Source of the DNA: Callipepla californica brunnescens
Taxonomy: Eukaryota > Chordata > Aves > Galliformes > Odontophoridae
Assembly: GCA_023055505.1 (NCBI GenBank)
Contig: JALIRH010000076.1
Coordinates: 1,934,001-1,998,000, forward strand
Length of the DNA: 64,000 nucleotides
Reading direction: 5' to 3'
The position numbers were made by a program, and so were the translations under genes. Positions 60,478-64,000 of this stretch are shown piece after piece; position 1 is the first letter of the stretch; every line of letters starts with the position of its first letter. The notes under the pieces were generated by a model. It was given only the letters and a program-made list of their open reading frames with translations, did no database searches and was not told where the DNA came from.

Positions 60478-63400
60478 ATCTATGAGGAGGCTATGGGGAG
60501 GATATGAGGCAGCTATGGGGTGGCTATGGGGCGGCTATGGGGCTGCAGTAAGGCAGGTATGGGGCAGAAATGAGGCAGCCACGGGGCAGCAGTGGGGCAG
60601 CTATGGGGCAGCTATGGGACAGAAGTGGGGCAGCTCTAAGGGTAGCCATGGGGCAGTTATGGGGCAACAGTGGGGCAGGTATGGGGCGGCTATTAGGCAG
60701 CCATCAAGCAGCTATGAGGCAGTAGTGGGGCAGCTATGAGGAAGCAGTGATGGAGCTATGGAGTAGCAGTAAGGCAGCTATAAGGAGGCTATGGGAGGCT
60801 ATGGGGCAGCTATGGTGCATCAGTGAGGAAGCTATGGGGCGGCTTTGGGGCAGCATTTTGGCAGCTATGGGGCAGCAGTGGGACAGCTATGAGGAGGCTA
60901 TGGGGAAGCTATGTGGCAGCAGAGAGCTAGCTATGGGGCAGCTATGAGGAGGCTAAGGGGAGGCTATGGGGCAGCTATAGAGCGCCTATGTGGCAGTAGT
61001 TGGGCAGATATAAGGCAGCAGTGGGGCAGCTATGGGGCGGGAATTAGGCAGCCATGGGGCACGTATGGGGCAGCAGTGAGGTAGCTATGGGGCAGCTATG
61101 GGTCAGCTATGAGGAGGTTATGGGGAGGCAATGGAGCAGCAGTGGGGCAGATATGGGACGGTTATTAAGAGGCTATGTGGCAGCTATGGGGCATTAGTGG
61201 GGCAGCTATGGGGAAGTAGTGGGGCAGATATGGGGCAGCAGTGAGGCAGCTATGGGGTAGCTATGAGAAAGCTATGGGGCAGCAGTGAGGAAGTAGTGAG
61301 GCAGCTATGAGAAGGCTGTGGGGAAGCTATGGGGCAGCTATGGGGCACCAGTAAGGCAGCTATGGGGCACCAGTGAGGCAGATATGGGGCACCAGTGAGG
61401 CAGCTATAGGGAGGCTACGGGGCAGCAGTGAGGGAGTAGAGAGTCAAATATGGGGCATTAGTGCGGCAGCTATGGGGCATTAGTGGGGCAGTTATGAGGA
61501 GGCTATGGGGAGGCTATGGAGCAGCTATGGGGCAGCTATAGGGCAGCAGGGAGGTAGCAATGGGGCAGCAGTTGGGAAGCTATGATGAGGCTATGGTGAG
61601 TCTACGGGGCAGCTATGGTACACCAGTGAGGCAGCCATGGGGCAGCTATGGTACACCAGTGAGGCAGCCATGGGGCAGCTATGGGGCACCAATGGGACAG
61701 TTATGAGGAGGCTGTGGGGAAGCTATGGGGCAGCTATGGGGCAGCAATGAGGAGGGTATGGAGAGGCTATGGGGCAGCTATGGTGCAACAGTGAGGCAGC
61801 TATGGGGTAGCTTTGAGGAGGCTGTGGGGAGGATATGGGGTAGATATGTGGCAACGGTGAGGTAGCTATGGGGAAGCTATGGGGCAGCAATGAGGGAGTA
61901 GTCGGTCAGCTATGGGGCATTAGTGCTGCAGCTATGGGGCCGAGTGGGGCAGTTAAGAGGAGGCTATGGGGAGGCTATGGGGCAGCTATCGGACAGCATT
62001 GAGCTAGCTTTAGAACAGCTATGAGGAGGCTATGGGGCAGATATGGGGCAGCAGTCGGGCAGCTATGGGGCGGATATGGAGCAGCAGTGGGGCAGGTATG
62101 GGGCAGTAGTAAGACAGCTATGTGGCAGCAGTGGGGCAGATATGAGGAGGCTATGGGAAGCCGATGAGGCAGCTATAGAGCGGCTATGGGGCAGTAGTGG
62201 GGCAGCTATTGGGCAGCTATTGGGAAGCAGTGGCAAGGCTATCGGGCGGCTATTAGGCAGCCATTGGGCACCATGGGGCAGCAGTGAGGCAGCTATGGGA
62301 CGGCTATGGGGAGGCTATGGGGCAGGTATGGGGCAGCAGTGGGGCAGCTATGGAGCAGATATCGAGAGGTTATGAGGCAGCTATGGGGTGGCGATGAGGC
62401 AGACATAGGGAAGCTATGGTGGAGCAGGGAGGCAGCTATGGGGTGGCTATGGGGCAGCAGTGAGACAGCTATGGGGCAAGTATGGGGAGGCTATGGGGCA
62501 GTAATGGGGCAGCTATGGGGCGGCTATGAGGCAGCCATGGGGTACGTCTGGGGCACCAGTGAGGCAGCTATGGGGAGGCTATGGGGCAGCCATGGGGTAC
62601 GTCTGGGGCACCAGTGAGGCAGCTAGGGGCAGCAGTGAGGCAGCTATGGGGAGGCTATGGGGCAGCAGTGAGGCAGTAGTGGGTCAGCTATGGGGCATAA
62701 GTGCTGCAGCTATGGGGCTGCAGTGGGGCAGCTAAGAGGAAGCTATGGGGAGGCTATGGGGCAGCTATTGTGCATCAGTGAGGAAGCTACGAGGCGGCAA
62801 TGGGGCAGCAGTTTTGCAGTTATGAGGCAGCTATGGGGCAGCAGTGAGGCAGCTATGAGGAGACTATGGGGAGGCTATGGGGCAGAAGTAGGGCAGCTAT
62901 GGGGTAGCCATGGGGCAGCCATCAAACGGCTATGGGGCAGCAGTGGGGCAGCTAAGAGGAGGCTATGGACCAGCTATGGGGCAGCTACAAGGCAGCCATG
63001 GGGCAACTATGGGGAAGCAGTGAGAGAGCTATGAGGAGGCTATGGGTAGGCTATAGGGCAGGTATTGGACAGCTATGAGGCAGCCATGGTGCAGCTATGG
63101 GGCAGCAGTGGGGCAGCAATGGGGCGGCTATTAGGCAGCCATGGGGTGGCAATGGGACACCAGTGAGACATCTATGGGGTGGATATGTAGCAGCAGTGGG
63201 GCAGGTATGGGGCAGTAGTGGGGTAGCTATGAGGAGGCTACGGGGCAACTATGGGGCAGCAGAGAGGCAGCGATGGGACAGGTATGAGGAGGCTATGGGG
63301 AGACTACGGGGCAGCTATGAAGCTGCAGTGAGGCAGCTATGGGGCGGCTATGGGGAGGCTATGGGGCAGCTATGGAAAAGCTATGAGGCAACCATGGGGC

Positions 63401-64000
63401 TGCAGTTGGGCATCTCTGGGGCCGCATTGAGGAAGCTATGGGGCAGCTCCGAGGAGCCTATGCAGCAGCTATGGAGCGGCTATGAGGCAGCTATGGGGCA
63501 GGTATGAGGCAGCCATGGGGCGGCTGTGGGGCAGCAGTGAGGCAGCTATGAAGAGGCTATGGGGAGGCTATGGGGCAGCAGTGGGGCAGCTACGGGGCGG
63601 CTATGAGGCAGCCATTGGGCATCTAAGGGGCAGCAGTGGGGCAGCTATAAAGAGGCTATGGGGAGGCTATGGGGCAGCTATGGTGCATCAGTGAGGAAGC
63701 TATGGGGCGTCAATGGGGCAGCAGTTTGACAGCTATGAGGCAGCCACGGGGCAGCTATGGGGCAGCAGTGGGAAGCTATGAGGAGGCTATAGGGCAGCTA
63801 TGGGGCAGCTCTGAGGAGGATATGGGGAGGCTATGGAGCAGCTATGGGGCAGCAGTGAGGAAGCTATGGGGTGGCTATGGGGCGGCTATGAGGCAGCTAT
63901 GGGGTAGCAGTGAGACAGCTATGAGGAGGCTACGGGGAGGCTATAGGGCAGTTATGGGGCGGGTATTAGACAGCCATGGGGCGGCTATGGGGCAGCAGGG
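60478..64000 (+). repeat. 11-bp G-rich minisatellite array (right block)
   Basis: Continuation of the CTATGGGGCAG array after the CpG island. From 62140 to the end it repeats 1814-3664. Positions 62091-62150 also match 1-60 of the window. Frames here are repeat artefacts. Confidence 0.92.
62140..64000 (+). repeat. Right copy of the 60.3-kb-spaced duplication
   Basis: It matches 1814-3664 with one extra 11-bp unit near 62215 and few substitutions, for example CTAGGGGCAG at 62623 for CTAAGGGCAG at 2286. The match runs to the last base of the window, so the true length of the duplication is unknown. Confidence 0.9.

Noticed and set aside
1..64000. CRISPR array as explanation for the regular repeats
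   Set aside because: Repeats are head-to-tail without unique spacers of constant length, no cas genes are present, and the surroundings are vertebrate (CR1, ERVs, XPO1).

Overview
The window looks like avian subtelomeric or microchromosomal DNA, most likely from a galliform such as chicken. The reasons are a CR1-type LINE fragment, long degenerate TTAGGG/CCCTAA arrays, several G-rich minisatellites, and endogenous retrovirus (ERV) remnants including one with an alpharetrovirus-type envelope. Nothing bacterial is present, and I see no intact protein-coding gene. Most long open frames are by-products of repeats whose unit is 8, 10 or 11 bp: three units make a whole number of codons, so the frames stay open over long distances.

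Layout. 1-3949: 11-bp G-rich minisatellite. 3950-7228: minus-strand ERV (pol, protease, lysine-type primer-binding site, LTR) cutting a CR1 fragment (7229-7745). 7923-10636: four spliced exons of an exportin-1 (XPO1/CRM1)-like copy, the only clear host-gene homology, with one in-frame stop. 11383-12747: degenerate TTAGGG repeats. 12748-15350: class I ERV with a histidine-type primer-binding site, truncated in early pol. 15351-29772: three tandem copies of a unit of about 5.2-5.4 kb (the third lacks the last part), each made of CCCTAA-type repeats, TTAGGG-type repeats and the edge of a class II ERV. In the third copy that ERV continues to 33951 with pol, env and LTR remains.

33952-35935: 10-bp minisatellite carrying four copies of a module that resembles a CTCF site. 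35936-38278: C-rich and G-rich simple repeats, a CpG-rich promoter-like segment, and short repeated exon-like pieces. 38279-39760: a fourth, older partial copy of the telomere-like unit, interrupted by a solo LTR. 39760-49818: about 10 kb of degenerate CCCTAA repeats. 49819-55550: 8-bp minisatellite with two LTR-like insertions. 55551-64000: the 11-bp minisatellite again, interrupted by a CpG island (59613-60477) with divergent exon-like sequences.

The last 1.86 kb of the window closely matches 1814-3664, about 60.3 kb away. The window may therefore span roughly one period of a very large duplication, or contain an assembly duplication. The main points to pursue are the XPO1-like copy, the telomere-repeat triplication with an ERV edge as breakpoint marker, the CTCF-like array, the two CpG islands, and the 60-kb duplication. 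Family names rest on motif recognition from reading, not on database searches.
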